From the NCBI RefSeq assembly GCF_002086155.1, contig NZ_MVHE01000015.1:1-64000 (forward strand): a DNA stretch of 64,000 nucleotides, written 5' to 3'. Each line of letters begins with the position of its first letter. The first letter of the stretch is position 1. The position numbers and the translations under genes were made by a program. Source of the stretch: Mycobacterium angelicum (GTDB taxonomy: Bacteria; Actinomycetota; Actinomycetes; Mycobacteriales; Mycobacteriaceae). Below, piece after piece: positions 20,924 through 37,398 of the stretch. The notes below the pieces were generated by a model, which saw only the letters and a list, made by a program, of their open reading frames with translations, was not told where the DNA came from and made no database searches.

Positions 20924-22588
20924 ATGGCCGAGTTGACAATCTCCGCTGATGACATTCAGAGCGCGATCGAAGAGTACGTAGGTTCCTTCACCTCGGACAC
21001 CGCTCGCGAGGAGGTCGGCAGCGTCGTCGATGCCGGGGACGGTATCGCGCACGTCGAGGGTCTGCCGTCGGTGATGACCCAGGAGCTGCTCGAATTCCCC
21101 GGCGGCGTGCTCGGCGTCGCCCTCAACCTCGACGAGCACAACGTCGGCGCGGTCATCCTCGGTGACTTCGAGAACATCGAAGAAGGCCAGCAGGTCAAGC
21201 GCACCGGCGAAGTCCTTTCGGTCCCGGTGGGCGACGGCTTCCTCGGTCGCGTGGTCAACCCACTCGGCCAGCCGATCGACGGGGGCGGCGACATCGACAC
21301 CGATATCCGTCGGGCATTGGAGCTGCAGGCACCGTCGGTGGTCGAGCGGCAAAGCGTGAAAGAGCCGCTGCAGACCGGTATCAAGGCGATCGACGCGATG
21401 ACCCCGATCGGTCGCGGTCAGCGTCAGCTGATCATCGGCGACCGTAAGACGGGCAAGACCGCCGTCTGCGTCGACACCATTCTCAACCAGCGGCAGAACT
21501 GGGAAACCGGCGACGAGAAGAAGCAGGTGCGCTGCGTTTACGTGGCCATCGGCCAGAAGGGCACCACGATCGCGTCGGTTAAGCGTGCGCTGGAAGAAGG
21601 CGGCGCGATGGACTACACCACGATCGTCGCCGCCCCGGCTTCGGACTCCGCCGGATTCAAATGGCTTGCGCCGTATACGGGTTCGGCGATTGCTCAGCAC
21701 TGGATGTACGAAGGCAAGCACGTGCTGATCGTGTTCGACGACCTGACCAAACAGGCCGAGGCATACCGTGCGATTTCACTGCTGCTGCGCCGTCCGCCCG
21801 GCCGCGAGGCCTACCCGGGCGACGTCTTCTACCTGCACTCGCGGTTGCTTGAGCGCTGCGCCAAATTGTCCGACGAGCTCGGCGGGGGCTCGCTGACCGG
21901 GCTGCCGATCATCGAGACCAAGGCCAACGACATTTCGGCCTACATCCCGACCAACGTCATCTCCATCACCGACGGCCAGTGCTTCCTGGAAACCGACCTG
22001 TTCAACCAGGGCGTTCGCCCGGCCATCAACGTCGGTGTGTCGGTGTCCCGGGTCGGTGGCGCCGCACAGATCAAGGCAATGAAGGAGGTGGCCGGCTCGC
22101 TGCGGCTGGACCTGTCCCAGTACCGCGAACTGGAAGCCTTCGCAGCATTTGCTTCTGACCTGGATGCCACGTCGAAGGCACAGCTGGAGCGCGGTGAGCG
22201 GCTGGTGGAGTTGCTCAAGCAACCGCAGTTCCAGCCGATGCCCGTCGAGGAGCAGGTGATTTCGATCTTCTTGGGCACCGGCGGTCACCTGGACTCGGTG
22301 CCGGTCGAGGACGTCAAGCGATTCGAATCCGAGATCCTGGACCACATGCGGGCCTCCGAAGAGAAGTTCCTGGAAGGGATTCGTCAGACCCAGAAGCTTT
22401 CTGAGGAAGACGAAGAAAAGCTGGTCGAAATCATCAAGCACTTCAAGAAGGGCTTCGCCGCCAGCGGCGGCGGCTCGGTGGTGCCCGACGAGCATGTCGA
22501 GGCGATGGACGAGGACGAGGTCGGCAAGGAATCCGTGAAGGTCAAGAAGGAAAAGCCCAAGGATTCCAAGAAGAAGGACAAGAAGTAG
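20924..22588 (+). CDS. atpA: ATP synthase subunit alpha
   Basis: Non-catalytic nucleotide-binding subunit of F1. The 554 residues include Walker [11 protein letters not shown] (near 173-182) and the visual signature [17 protein letters not shown]. The last 40 residues form a lysine/acid-rich tail (from about 513, ending [13 protein letters not shown]) that is typical of mycobacteria and linked in the literature to suppression of ATP hydrolysis. The gap after atpH is 60 bases. Confidence 0.98.
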   Translation: MAELTISADDIQSAIEEYVGSFTSDTAREEVGSVVDAGDGIAHVEGLPSVMTQELLEFPGGVLGVALNLDEHNVGAVILGDFENIEEGQQVKRTGEVLSVPVGDGFLGRVVNPLGQPIDGGGDIDTDIRRALELQAPSVVERQSVKEPLQTGIKAIDAMTPIGRGQRQLIIGDRKTGKTAVCVDTILNQRQNWETGDEKKQVRCVYVAIGQKGTTIASVKRALEEGGAMDYTTIVAAPASDSAGFKWLAPYTGSAIAQHWMYEGKHVLIVFDDLTKQAEAYRAISLLLRRPPGREAYPGDVFYLHSRLLERCAKLSDELGGGSLTGLPIIETKANDISAYIPTNVISITDGQCFLETDLFNQGVRPAINVGVSVSRVGGAAQIKAMKEVAGSLRLDLSQYRELEAFAAFASDLDATSKAQLERGERLVELLKQPQFQPMPVEEQVISIFLGTGGHLDSVPVEDVKRFESEILDHMRASEEKFLEGIRQTQKLSEEDEEKLVEIIKHFKKGFAASGGGSVVPDEHVEAMDEDEVGKESVKVKKEKPKDSKKKDKK

Positions 22589-22594
22589 CTAACA

Positions 22595-24986
<2,392 letters not shown>

Positions 24987-25019
24987 AGAGGATCCTGCTG
25001 AGGCGAAAGGTGGTGTGGC

Positions 25020-25385
25020 ATGGCCGAATTGAACGTTGAGATCGTGGCTGTCGATCGGAAGATCTGGTCGGGAGAGGCGACATTTCTCTTCACCCGCACC
25101 ACCGTTGGCGAGATCGGTATTTTGCCCCACCACATTCCGTTGGTAGCGCAATTGGTCGACGACGCGATGGTCCGGGTTGCCCGTGAAGGTGACGACGACC
25201 TTCGCATAGCGGTGGATGGCGGCTTCCTGTCGGTAACCGAAGAGGGCGTCAGCATCCTCGCCGAGTCGGCCGAGTTCGAGAAGGACATCGACGAGCACGC
25301 CGCCAAAGAAGACGCCGAGTCCGATGACCCGAAGATCGCCGCCAGGGGCCGCGCCAGATTGCGCGCCGTCGGCGCGATCGACTAA
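25020..25385 (+). CDS. atpC: ATP synthase subunit epsilon
   Basis: The 121-residue F1 subunit has an N-terminal beta-sandwich ([18 protein letters not shown]) and a shortened C-terminal helical part, as in mycobacteria. It transmits rotation and contributes to inhibition of ATP hydrolysis. Ribosome site GAAAGG lies upstream. It ends the ATP synthase genes proper and is followed after eight bases by a DUF2550 gene. Confidence 0.96.
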   Translation: MAELNVEIVAVDRKIWSGEATFLFTRTTVGEIGILPHHIPLVAQLVDDAMVRVAREGDDDLRIAVDGGFLSVTEEGVSILAESAEFEKDIDEHAAKEDAESDDPKIAARGRARLRAVGAID

Positions 25386-25393
25386 GTAGCCCG

Positions 25394-25837
25394 ATGAGCG
25401 CGCCCATGGTCGGCATGGTCGTGCTCGTCGTCCTGCTGGGCGTCGCCGTCCTCGCGCTGAGCTACCGCCTATGGAAGCTGCGGCAGGGCGGAACGGCGGG
25501 AATCATGCGTGACATCCCTGCGGTCGGAGGTCACGGCTGGCGCCATGGAGTGATCCGCTATCGCGGCGGCGAGGCAGCGTTTTACCGGCTGTCCAGCCTG
25601 CGGCTATGGCCGGATCGCCGGCTCAGCAGGCGGGGCTTAGAGGTCGTGGCAAGGCGCGCGCCACGGGGCGACGAATTCGACATCATGACCGACGAGATCG
25701 TGGTGCTGGAATTGCGCGATACCACGCAGGAGCGCCGGGTCGGCTACGAAATAGCTTTGGACAGAGGCGCATTGACCGCATTTCAATCGTGGCTGGAGTC
25801 ACGCCCGTCACCGCGGGCCCGTCGCCGCAGCGTCTAA
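25394..25837 (+). CDS. DUF2550 family membrane-anchored protein
   Basis: The 147-residue protein has one N-terminal transmembrane helix (about 5-23, VGMVVLVVLLGVAVLALSY) followed by a basic cytoplasmic domain rich in Arg/Trp (HGWRHGVIRYRGGEAAFYRL). This matches the actinobacterial DUF2550 family that follows atpC. The function is unknown; the steady position suggests a link with the ATP synthase or the membrane. The stop overlaps the convergent VOC gene by four bases. Confidence 0.85.
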   Translation: MSAPMVGMVVLVVLLGVAVLALSYRLWKLRQGGTAGIMRDIPAVGGHGWRHGVIRYRGGEAAFYRLSSLRLWPDRRLSRRGLEVVARRAPRGDEFDIMTDEIVVLELRDTTQERRVGYEIALDRGALTAFQSWLESRPSPRARRRSV

Positions 25838-26280
25838 TTCTGGCCGGGCCATGGCGTGACGGTCTGGCATCCGTATGCCTCGGGCGCTACGTCACGCATC
25901 GTTTCGCTGAACTGCCAGCGATGGCCGGCGAGATCTTCGACGGTGCATTCCCGTTCGCCATACTCGCGGTCGACGGGCGGCTCCAGTACCTTCGCGCCCG
26001 CCGCCCGGGCGCGCTCGTACTGAGCGTTCACGTCGCCGACCCGCACCTTGATCTCGTGCGTGACGACGCCGGCCGTCGGAGGCTGCCGCTCAGCAGCGAC
26101 GTCCGCGACGATCATTGCCGCGTGCTCGCCGATGCTCAGCTGGGCCCGGTGACTCTCGCCGATGCGCGTTCGCTCGATGAAGCCGAAGGCCGCGGTGAGC
26201 CACTCCACCGCGGCACGCACATCGGGATACACGAGCACGGGTATCACGGCCGCCGGAGGAATCGACCGATTACGTTTCAT
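25834..26280 (-). CDS. VOC/glyoxalase-bleomycin resistance family protein
   Basis: Function not known in detail. The 148 residues form a paired beta-alpha-beta-beta-beta VOC fold: first module VIPVLVYPDVRAAVEWLTAAFGF, second module HEIKVRVGDVNAQYERARAAGA followed by VEDLAGHRWQFSE. It resembles PhnB-like members; metal ligands are not certain. ATG at 26280 lies one base after the stop of the adenosyltransferase gene (TGACATG), so the pair is coupled; an earlier start would overlap that gene. In M. tuberculosis I recall an insertion sequence at this place. Confidence 0.85.
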   Translation of the reverse strand: MKRNRSIPPAAVIPVLVYPDVRAAVEWLTAAFGFIERTRIGESHRAQLSIGEHAAMIVADVAAERQPPTAGVVTHEIKVRVGDVNAQYERARAAGAKVLEPPVDREYGERECTVEDLAGHRWQFSETMRDVAPEAYGCQTVTPWPGQN

Positions 26281-26281
26281 G

Positions 26282-26866
26282 TCAGGCCTTTTCGCTCGTG
26301 CCGCCGCCGGGACGCCACAGCACGTCACCGGCGGGGTTCGCTAAGCGCGACAGGATGAAGAGCAAATCCGACAACCGGTTCAGATACTTCGCCGGCAAGT
26401 CGCTGACCCCGTCCGGATGGGCCTGGACCGCCGTCCACGCCGAGCGCTCGGCCCGCCGGACTACCGTGCGTGCGACGTGCAGTAGCGCCGAAAGCGGCGA
26501 ACCGCCGGGCAACACAAAGGAATTCAGCGCCGGCAAGTCCTCGTTGTAGGTGTCACACCAGCTTTCCAGTCGGTCGATGTAGGACTGGGTGATGCGCAGC
26601 GGAGGGTGCTCGGGATGTGCCACCACCGGCGTCGAGAGATCCGCGCCGGCGTCGAACAAGTCGTTCTGGATGTGGCGCAGTACCGCGGCGATCTGCTCGT
26701 CAGGGCCACCCAACGCGATGGCGACGCCGATCGCGGAGTTGGCCTCGTCACAGTCCGCGTAAGCAACCAGCCGCGGATCGGTCTTGGAAACCCGTGAGAA
26801 ATCGCTCAGTCCCGTCGTGCCGTCGTCGCCGGTGCGGGTATAGATGCGGGTCAGGTGGACTCCCAT
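26282..26866 (-). CDS. Cob(I)alamin adenosyltransferase, PduO type
   Basis: Attaches the adenosyl group of ATP to cob(I)alamin, giving the coenzyme needed by methylmalonyl-CoA mutase and related enzymes. The 194-residue protein has the ATP motif TRTGDDGTTGL (10-20), FVLPGGS, and RRAERSAW, all typical for PduO/MMAB. The start at ATG 26866 matches the family N terminus (MGVHLTRIYTRTGDDG); upstream codons would be extra. It is divergent from murA. Confidence 0.93.
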   Translation of the reverse strand: MGVHLTRIYTRTGDDGTTGLSDFSRVSKTDPRLVAYADCDEANSAIGVAIALGGPDEQIAAVLRHIQNDLFDAGADLSTPVVAHPEHPPLRITQSYIDRLESWCDTYNEDLPALNSFVLPGGSPLSALLHVARTVVRRAERSAWTAVQAHPDGVSDLPAKYLNRLSDLLFILSRLANPAGDVLWRPGGGTSEKA

Positions 26867-26913
26867 GAGCAAAAACCGTACCGCTGCCTGCGCAGGGATC
26901 ATGTGTTGGCTGA

Positions 26914-26942
26914 CTGACAAGCCGAAACCGCTTCACTACACT
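26914..26942 (+). promoter_or_regulatory. Putative promoter of a leaderless murA transcript
   Basis: CTGACA (26914-26919) and TACACT (26937-26942) are 17 bases apart, and TACACT ends seven bases before the murA GTG, which has no ribosome site. Confidence 0.6.
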
Positions 26943-26949
26943 GACCCGG

Positions 26950-28206
26950 GTGGCGGAGCGTTTCGTGGTGACCGGCGGCAACCGGTTGTCAGGCGAAGTC
27001 GCCGTCGGGGGCGCCAAGAACAGTGTGCTCAAACTCATGGCCGCGACCCTGCTCGCCGAGGGCACCAGCACGATCACCAACTGCCCGGACATCCTCGACG
27101 TGCCGCTGATGGCCGAGGTACTGCGCGGCCTGGGTGCCACCGTCGAGCTCGACGGTGACATTGCCCGCATCACCTCACCCGACGAACCCAAGTACGACGC
27201 CGACTTCGCGGCGGTGCGCCAGTTCCGGGCCTCGGTATGTGTGCTGGGTCCGCTGGTCGGGCGCTGCAAGCAGGCCCGGGTCGCACTTCCCGGTGGTGAT
27301 GCGATCGGGTCGCGTCCGCTCGATATGCACCAAGCGGGCCTACGTCAGTTGGGCGCGCAATGCAATATCGAGCATGGCTGTGTGGTGGCCCAGGCAGAAA
27401 CGTTGCGCGGCGCGGAGATTCAGCTGGAGTTCCCCTCTGTTGGTGCCACCGAGAACATCCTGATGGCCGCGGTGGTCGCAGAGGGTGTCACCACGATTCA
27501 CAACGCGGCGCGCGAACCCGACGTGGTGGACCTCTGCACGATGCTGAACCAAATGGGCGCCCAGGTCGAAGGTGCGGGTTCGCCGACCATGACCATCACC
27601 GGTGTTCCGCGGCTGTACCCGACCGAGCACCGCGTGATCGGGGACCGCATCGTCGCCGCCACGTGGGGCATCGCCGCCGCCATGACTCGCGGTGACATCA
27701 CGGTCACCGGCATCGACCCGTCTCACCTGCAGTTGGTCCTGCATAAGTTGCACGACGCCGGCGCCACTGTCACCCAAACCGACGACAGTTTCCGGGTGGT
27801 GCAGTACGAGCGGCCGAAGGCCGTCAACGTCGCGACACTGCCCTTCCCGGGATTTCCGACAGATCTGCAGCCCATGGCCATCGCCCTGGCTTCGATCGCC
27901 GACGGCACGTCGATGATCACGGAGAACGTCTTCGAGGCGCGGTTCCGGTTCGTCGAGGAGATGATCCGGCTCGGCGCCGACGCCCGCACCGACGGGCACC
28001 ACGCCGTGGTGCGGGGGCTGCCGCAGCTTTCCAGCGCGCCGGTGTGGTGTTCGGACATCCGAGCAGGTGCCGGCCTGGTGCTTGCGGGGCTGGTCGCCGA
28101 CGGCGACACCGAGGTGCACGACGTCTTCCACATCGACCGCGGCTACCCGTTATTCGTTGAGAACCTGGGCATTTTGGGCGCTGAGATCGAGAGGGTATGC
28201 TCGTAA
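26950..28206 (+). CDS. murA: UDP-N-acetylglucosamine 1-carboxyvinyltransferase
   Basis: First committed step of peptidoglycan synthesis: adds enolpyruvate from phosphoenolpyruvate to UDP-GlcNAc. The 418-residue protein has GGAKNSVLK with Lys23 and the active loop [13 protein letters not shown]. In the loop, Asp117 replaces the Cys that fosfomycin alkylates in most bacteria, the known basis of natural fosfomycin resistance in mycobacteria. The gene runs into the rRNA operon promoter region, with 47 bases between its stop and the -35 box. Confidence 0.98.
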   Translation: MAERFVVTGGNRLSGEVAVGGAKNSVLKLMAATLLAEGTSTITNCPDILDVPLMAEVLRGLGATVELDGDIARITSPDEPKYDADFAAVRQFRASVCVLGPLVGRCKQARVALPGGDAIGSRPLDMHQAGLRQLGAQCNIEHGCVVAQAETLRGAEIQLEFPSVGATENILMAAVVAEGVTTIHNAAREPDVVDLCTMLNQMGAQVEGAGSPTMTITGVPRLYPTEHRVIGDRIVAATWGIAAAMTRGDITVTGIDPSHLQLVLHKLHDAGATVTQTDDSFRVVQYERPKAVNVATLPFPGFPTDLQPMAIALASIADGTSMITENVFEARFRFVEEMIRLGADARTDGHHAVVRGLPQLSSAPVWCSDIRAGAGLVLAGLVADGDTEVHDVFHIDRGYPLFVENLGILGAEIERVCS

Positions 28207-28252
28207 CAACGCCCGACGGGCTCGATCACGAAAACTGACCGAAAACCGGGGC

Positions 28253-28282
28253 TTGACACCTCTGCCGGAGCTGTATTAAGCT
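28253..28282 (+). promoter_or_regulatory. rRNA operon promoter (P1-like)
   Basis: TTGACA (28253-28258) and TAAGCT (28277-28282) are separated by 18 bases, followed by GGCAGGGTTGCCCC, which is shared with the known mycobacterial rrn promoter region. Transcription should start near 28289, about 205 bases before 16S rRNA. No second promoter is obvious. Confidence 0.85.
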
Positions 28283-28327
28283 GGCAGGGTTGCCCCGAAT
28301 CGGGCAAAACCAAGTAAGTGCGTGTTG

Positions 28328-28353
28328 TTTGAGAACTCAATAGTGTGTTTGGT
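28328..28353 (+). promoter_or_regulatory. rrn leader: antitermination (BoxA-like) region and left arm of the 16S processing stem
   Basis: The leader contains TTTGAGAACTCAATAGTG, a conserved mycobacterial rrn leader element. Bases 28338-28353 can pair without a bulge with 30128-30143 in the spacer, allowing two G-U pairs, enclosing 16S rRNA in a stem suited to RNase III cutting. Confidence 0.7.
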
Positions 28354-28376
28354 GTTTTTGTTTGTTGTTGTTTTTT

Positions 28377-28412
28377 GACTACACCTAGCACTCCCCGTGT
28401 GTGGGTGTAGTC
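28377..28412 (+). promoter_or_regulatory. Hairpin in the rrn leader
   Basis: GACTACACC (28377-28385) pairs perfectly with GGTGTAGTC (28404-28412) around an 18-base loop. It sits 80 bases before the 16S start and probably takes part in leader folding and maturation. Confidence 0.7.
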
Positions 28413-28493
28413 GCATTTTCAGATGCCAGTTTTGGTGTCTTTTTGTTAGGTCAGATTTTCTCTGATTGTGAATTCACCTCGTTATCGAGGGGT

Positions 28494-33410
<4,917 letters not shown>

Positions 33411-33418
33411 CAACCAAT

Positions 33419-33453
33419 CGCAACCACAATCCAGTTTGACGGCTTATAGCCGT
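33419..33453 (+). promoter_or_regulatory. 23S-5S spacer: right arm of 23S processing stem and a hairpin
   Basis: CGCAACCACAATCC (33419-33432) pairs with 30219-30232 except at one position, closing the stem around 23S rRNA. A six-base-pair hairpin ACGGCT-TAT-AGCCGT follows at 33439-33453. The rest of the spacer up to 5S is AT-rich. Confidence 0.7.
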
Positions 33454-33493
33454 AAAACACCGCACCCCGCCACCAGCATAAATTTAAATAGAG

Positions 33494-33608
33494 TTACGGC
33501 GGCCACAGCGACAGGGAAACGCCCGGTCCCATTCCGAACCCGGAAGCTAAGCCTGTCAGCGCCGATGATACTGCCCGCACGGGTGGAAAAGTAGGACACC
33601 GCCGAACA
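33494..33608 (+). rRNA. rrf: 5S ribosomal RNA
   Basis: About 115 bases. The terminal stem TTACGGCGGC pairs with GCCGAACA-side bases, and helix I/II/III signature blocks CCCGGTCCCATTCCGAACCCGG and GGTGGAAAAGTAGGACACCGCC are intact. GACAGG and CCTGTC form helix II with complementary bases. Confidence 0.97.
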
Positions 33609-33611
33609 TAC

Positions 33612-33643
33612 AAAAACACCCCCGGTTCTCCGGGGGTGTTTTT
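33612..33643. terminator. Strong intrinsic terminator of the rRNA operon
   Basis: AAAAACACCCCCGG and CCGGGGGTGTTTTT form a 14-base-pair perfect stem with a TTCT loop. The run of T bases works for the rRNA operon, and the A run for the convergent ogt unit, so it is bidirectional. Confidence 0.95.
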
Positions 33644-33659
33644 ACTTTTTGGTCGATTT

Positions 33660-34157
33660 CTAGTCGAATAGCGTCAAATCGGCCGGCGCCCGGCGTCTTT
33701 CCAATTCGAGCAGAGTTTGTTTCCGGTCGAGCCCACCGCCGTAGCCGGTCAGTTTCCCGCTGGCGCCAATGACGCGATGGCACGGCACGATGATTGCGAT
33801 GGGATTGTGGCCATTCGCCAACCCCACGGCGCGTGCGGCGCCGGGTGCCCCGATCTGTTCGGCGATTTCTCCATAAGATCGCGTCTCGCCGTACGGAATG
33901 GTGAGCAACGCCTTCCACACCCGCTGCTGGAATTCGGTGCCGCGCAGATCGAGTTGCACATCGAATTCCACGAGTTCGCCGGCGAAATACGCGTTGAGCT
34001 GATCGACGGCCTCAGCAAATGACTGGTCGTCTGGCGCCCAGCCGGTGCGGCTCGGCTCGTAGGTTTGGTCGACCATCCGCAGATTGGTCAATACCGGGCC
34101 CTGCCCGGCCAGTGTCAACGGTCCTATCGGACTATCGATGGTGCGGTAGTTCGTCAT
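33660..34157 (-). CDS. ogt: Methylated-DNA--protein-cysteine methyltransferase
   Basis: Suicide repair of O6-alkylguanine by transfer of the alkyl group to Cys126 in IIVPCHRVIGA. The 165-residue protein also has the helix-turn-helix segment around YGEIAEQIGAPGAARAVG with the Arg finger. Although the frame is open further upstream, ATG 34157 has the ribosome site AAGGAGA six bases before it and overlaps the alkA stop (ATGA). It forms an alkylation-repair pair with the Ada-AlkA fusion. Confidence 0.96.
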   Translation of the reverse strand: MTNYRTIDSPIGPLTLAGQGPVLTNLRMVDQTYEPSRTGWAPDDQSFAEAVDQLNAYFAGELVEFDVQLDLRGTEFQQRVWKALLTIPYGETRSYGEIAEQIGAPGAARAVGLANGHNPIAIIVPCHRVIGASGKLTGYGGGLDRKQTLLELERRRAPADLTLFD

Positions 34158-35653
34158 CCAATCTCCTTCGAGGGTGGCCATAAGTTCACCGGGTGATCGA
34201 GGGTGGTCCACAAGTGCTGGGTGGCGTAGGAGCGCCACGGACGCCATCGCGCGCTGTGTTCGGTGAGCGCCTTCTGGAGTTCCGGTAGACCCAGTCGCCG
34301 CGCGGCCAGCTTTACGCCGAGGTCGGTGACCGGAAAGGCGTCGGGATCGCCGAGCCCGCGCATTGCGATTATCTCCGCTGTCCAAGGGCCGACGCCGGGC
34401 AGGGACTCCAATTGGCTGCGCGCTCGGGTCCAGTCGCACCCGGGGTCCAGGACGACGCTGCCGTCGGCAAGCCCGGCGACGAGGGCGGTCAAGGTCCGTT
34501 GGCGCGCCTTGGGAACGGCCAGATGAGCGGGGTCGATCGCCCCATTCTCCAAGAGGTCCTCAACCGACGGAAAGGTGTGTGTCAGCCCACCTTGGGCATC
34601 GTGCACCGGCTTCCCGTAAGCGATAACTAACCTCGCCGCATGCGTTCGTGCGGCTTTCGTCGATACCTGCTGGCCCAGTACAGCGCGAACCGCCAACTCG
34701 GCCTCATCGACAGTGCGGGGAATGCGCTGGCCGGGAGCCTTGGCCACCACCGGGTTCAGGTCGGGGTCTCGGCTCAGCGCCTCGACCACGGCTTCTGGGT
34801 CGGCATCGAGGTCGAGCAGCCGCCGGCACCGCGCGGTGGCCGCCGCGAGGTCTCGGAAGTCGTCGAGCACCAGCACGCACCGCACGTGATCGGGTGCCGG
34901 TGTCAGAGCGACCAGCCCGTTGCCCCAGGAGAGCCGCAGTGTGCGGCGGTACGCGCCGCCGCGGACTTCCTCGCAGCCTGGTATGGCGCCCGCAGCCAGA
35001 TGACCGAATACGCCTTCGTAGGCAAACGGCGTTCGGACCGGTAGGCGCAGCGAAATGGTGCCCGCAGAAGTGGAATTGGCCCCGAACCGGGCGGTTGCGC
35101 GCCGACGTAACACGCTAGGCGTGCTGTCACACACCAGTCGGACGGTGTCGTTGAACTGGCGGATGCTGGAAAACCCGGCGGCGAACGCGACGTCACCGAA
35201 CGGCAGGTCGGTGGTCTCGATCAGAATGCGGGCGGATTGCATCCGCTGGGCGCGGGCCAGCGCGAGGGGGCCGGCGCCGACCTCGGCCTGCAATAACCGC
35301 CCCAGCTGACGGGTGGTGTAACCGAGGTGGGCGGCGAGTCCGGTGACACCCTCGCGGTCTACGGTGCCGTCAGCGATTAGCCGCATCGCCCGCGCGACAA
35401 CGTCGCCGCGCACATTCCATTCCGGCGAGCCGGGGGATGCATCAGGACGGCAGCGTTTACAGGCCCGGAAGCCTTCCTGTTGCGCGGCCGCCGCGGTTGG
35501 CAGGAACCGCACGTTACGGGCGAAGGGCGGGCGGACGGGGCAACTGGGGCGGCAGTAAATCCGGGTGGTCAGCACCGCGATGACGAACCAGCCGTCGAAC
35601 CGGGCGTCCTTGGACTGGACGGCCCGATAGCAGCGTTCGAAATCTTCATGCAC
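34154..35653 (-). CDS. alkA: Ada-AlkA fusion: methylphosphotriester sensor and 3-methyladenine DNA glycosylase
   Basis: Repairs and probably senses DNA methylation. Domains of the 499-residue protein: Ada-type zinc domain (1-75) with Cys34, Cys38, Cys65 and Cys68 in YCRPSC and CKRC, AraC-type helix-turn-helix domain (about 85-180), AlkA N-terminal domain, then the helix-hairpin-helix glycosylase with LPGVGPWTAEIIAMRGLGD and catalytic Asp in FPVTDLGV. GTG at 35653 matches the start of the family; the open frame above it is a basic run that reads like noncoding sequence. It likely activates itself and ogt when Cys34 is methylated, as in Ada systems. Confidence 0.94.
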   Translation of the reverse strand: MHEDFERCYRAVQSKDARFDGWFVIAVLTTRIYCRPSCPVRPPFARNVRFLPTAAAAQQEGFRACKRCRPDASPGSPEWNVRGDVVARAMRLIADGTVDREGVTGLAAHLGYTTRQLGRLLQAEVGAGPLALARAQRMQSARILIETTDLPFGDVAFAAGFSSIRQFNDTVRLVCDSTPSVLRRRATARFGANSTSAGTISLRLPVRTPFAYEGVFGHLAAGAIPGCEEVRGGAYRRTLRLSWGNGLVALTPAPDHVRCVLVLDDFRDLAAATARCRRLLDLDADPEAVVEALSRDPDLNPVVAKAPGQRIPRTVDEAELAVRAVLGQQVSTKAARTHAARLVIAYGKPVHDAQGGLTHTFPSVEDLLENGAIDPAHLAVPKARQRTLTALVAGLADGSVVLDPGCDWTRARSQLESLPGVGPWTAEIIAMRGLGDPDAFPVTDLGVKLAARRLGLPELQKALTEHSARWRPWRSYATQHLWTTLDHPVNLWPPSKEIG

Positions 35654-35756
35654 GCTTCCACAGTTACACCTGACCACCGACAAGACTGGCGGAAAAACGA
35701 CATCAATGTGGGCGGCCGGTAGGGCAAATGGCGGTATTACGTCACGCCCTCGCCGG

Positions 35757-37391
35757 CTAGCGAGCCGGCTTGGCCGGTTCGGCCGGGGACGCAAGCCGGG
35801 TCCGCTGGTCGTGCCCGCGCAGCTTGACGTGTCTGCCCAAAGTCCAACGGGCGCGCTCACTTTCGCTGGCGCTCTCCAAGGTCTGCGCCGAAGCCAGTAA
35901 CTTGCCCGGACGCGATTTCGCCAGCTCACATAGCCGGGCGGCTTCGTTGACCGGCTCGCCGATCACGGTGTATTCAAACCGCTCCTTGGAGCCCACATTG
36001 CCGGCCACAACCTGCCCCGCCGCCACACCGATACCCGCGGGGCATTCGGCCATTTCGTTGACTAGCCGGTCGGCGATCGTCCGCGCGGCGGCCAGCGCCG
36101 CGTCTTCGGGACTGTCGAGTCGGTTGGGAGCGCCAAAGATTGCCAGTGACGCGTCGCCCTCGAACTTGTTGACAAAACCGTGGTGGCGGTCGACTTCCTC
36201 GACGACTATCGCGAAAAACCGGTTGAGCAACTTGACGACATCGGCCGGAGGCTGACTGGTGACCAGCTTCGTGGAGCCCACGATATCGATGAATACCACC
36301 GCGACATGGCGTTCTTCGCCGCCCAGCTTCGGCTTTTCGCGCTCGGCGGCCAGGGCGACTTCGCGTCCAACGTGCCGGCCGAACAGATCCCGGACCCGCT
36401 CACGTTCGCGTAGGCCGTCGACCATTGCGTTGAAGCCGCGCTGCAGCTCGCCGAGTTCGGTTCCGTCGAAGACGACCAGATCGCCCCGTAGATTGCCCTG
36501 TTCGACGCGCTTGAGGGCCGCGCGGACCACGCGCACCGGAGTGGCCGTCAGCCACGCGAGAATCCACATCAGCAGGAAGCCGAAGATCACCGTCGCCGCG
36601 CAGATGATCAGCACTCCCACCGCGAACTCGGTCTCGGTCAGGTTTCCCAGCACGAGTTGGAAGAACGCCAGCAGCCCAATGCCGATCACCGGCACGGCCG
36701 AACCCAACAGCCACACCATCAAGGTCCTGCCCATGATGCCCGGCGCGAGTCGCCGGGGCGGTGGTCCCGCCTCGAGCGCCTGCGCCGCCACTGGCCGCAG
36801 GGCGAATTCAGCGAGCAGATAGCTGCCGGTGGCGACCAGCAGGCCGCAGAAGTTCACCGCGACCAGGAACCGCGGGATGAACAAGCGGTCCGCCATACCG
36901 TAGAGGGTCGCCAACAGCAGCGCCCCGACTCCCCACAGAATGAGGTCGACCATCGCGACCCGCCAGGGGGCGAGGAAGGTGTTGCGCTCGTCCTCGTGGG
37001 TCGGGGTGCGCTCCTCGATGGCCCAACGCAGTGCGAGGACGGTCTGCCGAGTGATCCAATAAGTGCCCACGACCAGGGCCAGCACGATGTATGCGGGGGA
37101 GACGCCGAAGGTGATCCACAACAGGTCGTGGTCGAACACGCTGGGAGCCGGAATCGCCACCGTCACCAGCAGCAGGGCGACGCTGATCCCGAGCAGGTTG
37201 GCGCCCACCACCATCACGGTCAGGATGATCTGGATGCGGACGCGCCGGCGTTGCTGGCTCTCCGCGACCCGCCCGAGCAGCCACGAGCCGTACGCGGGGG
37301 TATCCGGTCGGCCGCTTTGCCGGGTAACCCGCTCGAGCACTCGCCCTAAGCGCTGCGCGGTGCTTTTCTTGGCGGGCTGCTTGGGAGACAT
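35757..37391 (-). CDS. Membrane class IIIb adenylate cyclase with HAMP domain (second of tandem pair)
   Basis: Makes cyclic AMP from ATP. The 544-residue protein has six hydrophobic segments (about 53-79, 94-116, 144-165, 173-196, 222-246 and 255-283), a HAMP linker (284-338) and a C-terminal cyclase domain. Catalytic residues visible: metal Asp369 and Asp413, adenine-site Lys409 and Thr475, transition-state Asn482 and Arg486. Thr in place of the usual Asp marks class IIIb. It starts seven bases after the other cyclase and is very similar to it through the HAMP and catalytic domains, so they arose by tandem duplication. Confidence 0.95.
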   Translation of the reverse strand: MSPKQPAKKSTAQRLGRVLERVTRQSGRPDTPAYGSWLLGRVAESQQRRRVRIQIILTVMVVGANLLGISVALLLVTVAIPAPSVFDHDLLWITFGVSPAYIVLALVVGTYWITRQTVLALRWAIEERTPTHEDERNTFLAPWRVAMVDLILWGVGALLLATLYGMADRLFIPRFLVAVNFCGLLVATGSYLLAEFALRPVAAQALEAGPPPRRLAPGIMGRTLMVWLLGSAVPVIGIGLLAFFQLVLGNLTETEFAVGVLIICAATVIFGFLLMWILAWLTATPVRVVRAALKRVEQGNLRGDLVVFDGTELGELQRGFNAMVDGLRERERVRDLFGRHVGREVALAAEREKPKLGGEERHVAVVFIDIVGSTKLVTSQPPADVVKLLNRFFAIVVEEVDRHHGFVNKFEGDASLAIFGAPNRLDSPEDAALAAARTIADRLVNEMAECPAGIGVAAGQVVAGNVGSKERFEYTVIGEPVNEAARLCELAKSRPGKLLASAQTLESASESERARWTLGRHVKLRGHDQRTRLASPAEPAKPAR

Positions 37392-37398
37392 CCTGGCG

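Noticed and set aside
35654..35929. N-terminal extension of the alkA frame
   Set aside because: The translation is low-similarity and basic, and the conserved Ada domain begins at GTG 35653.
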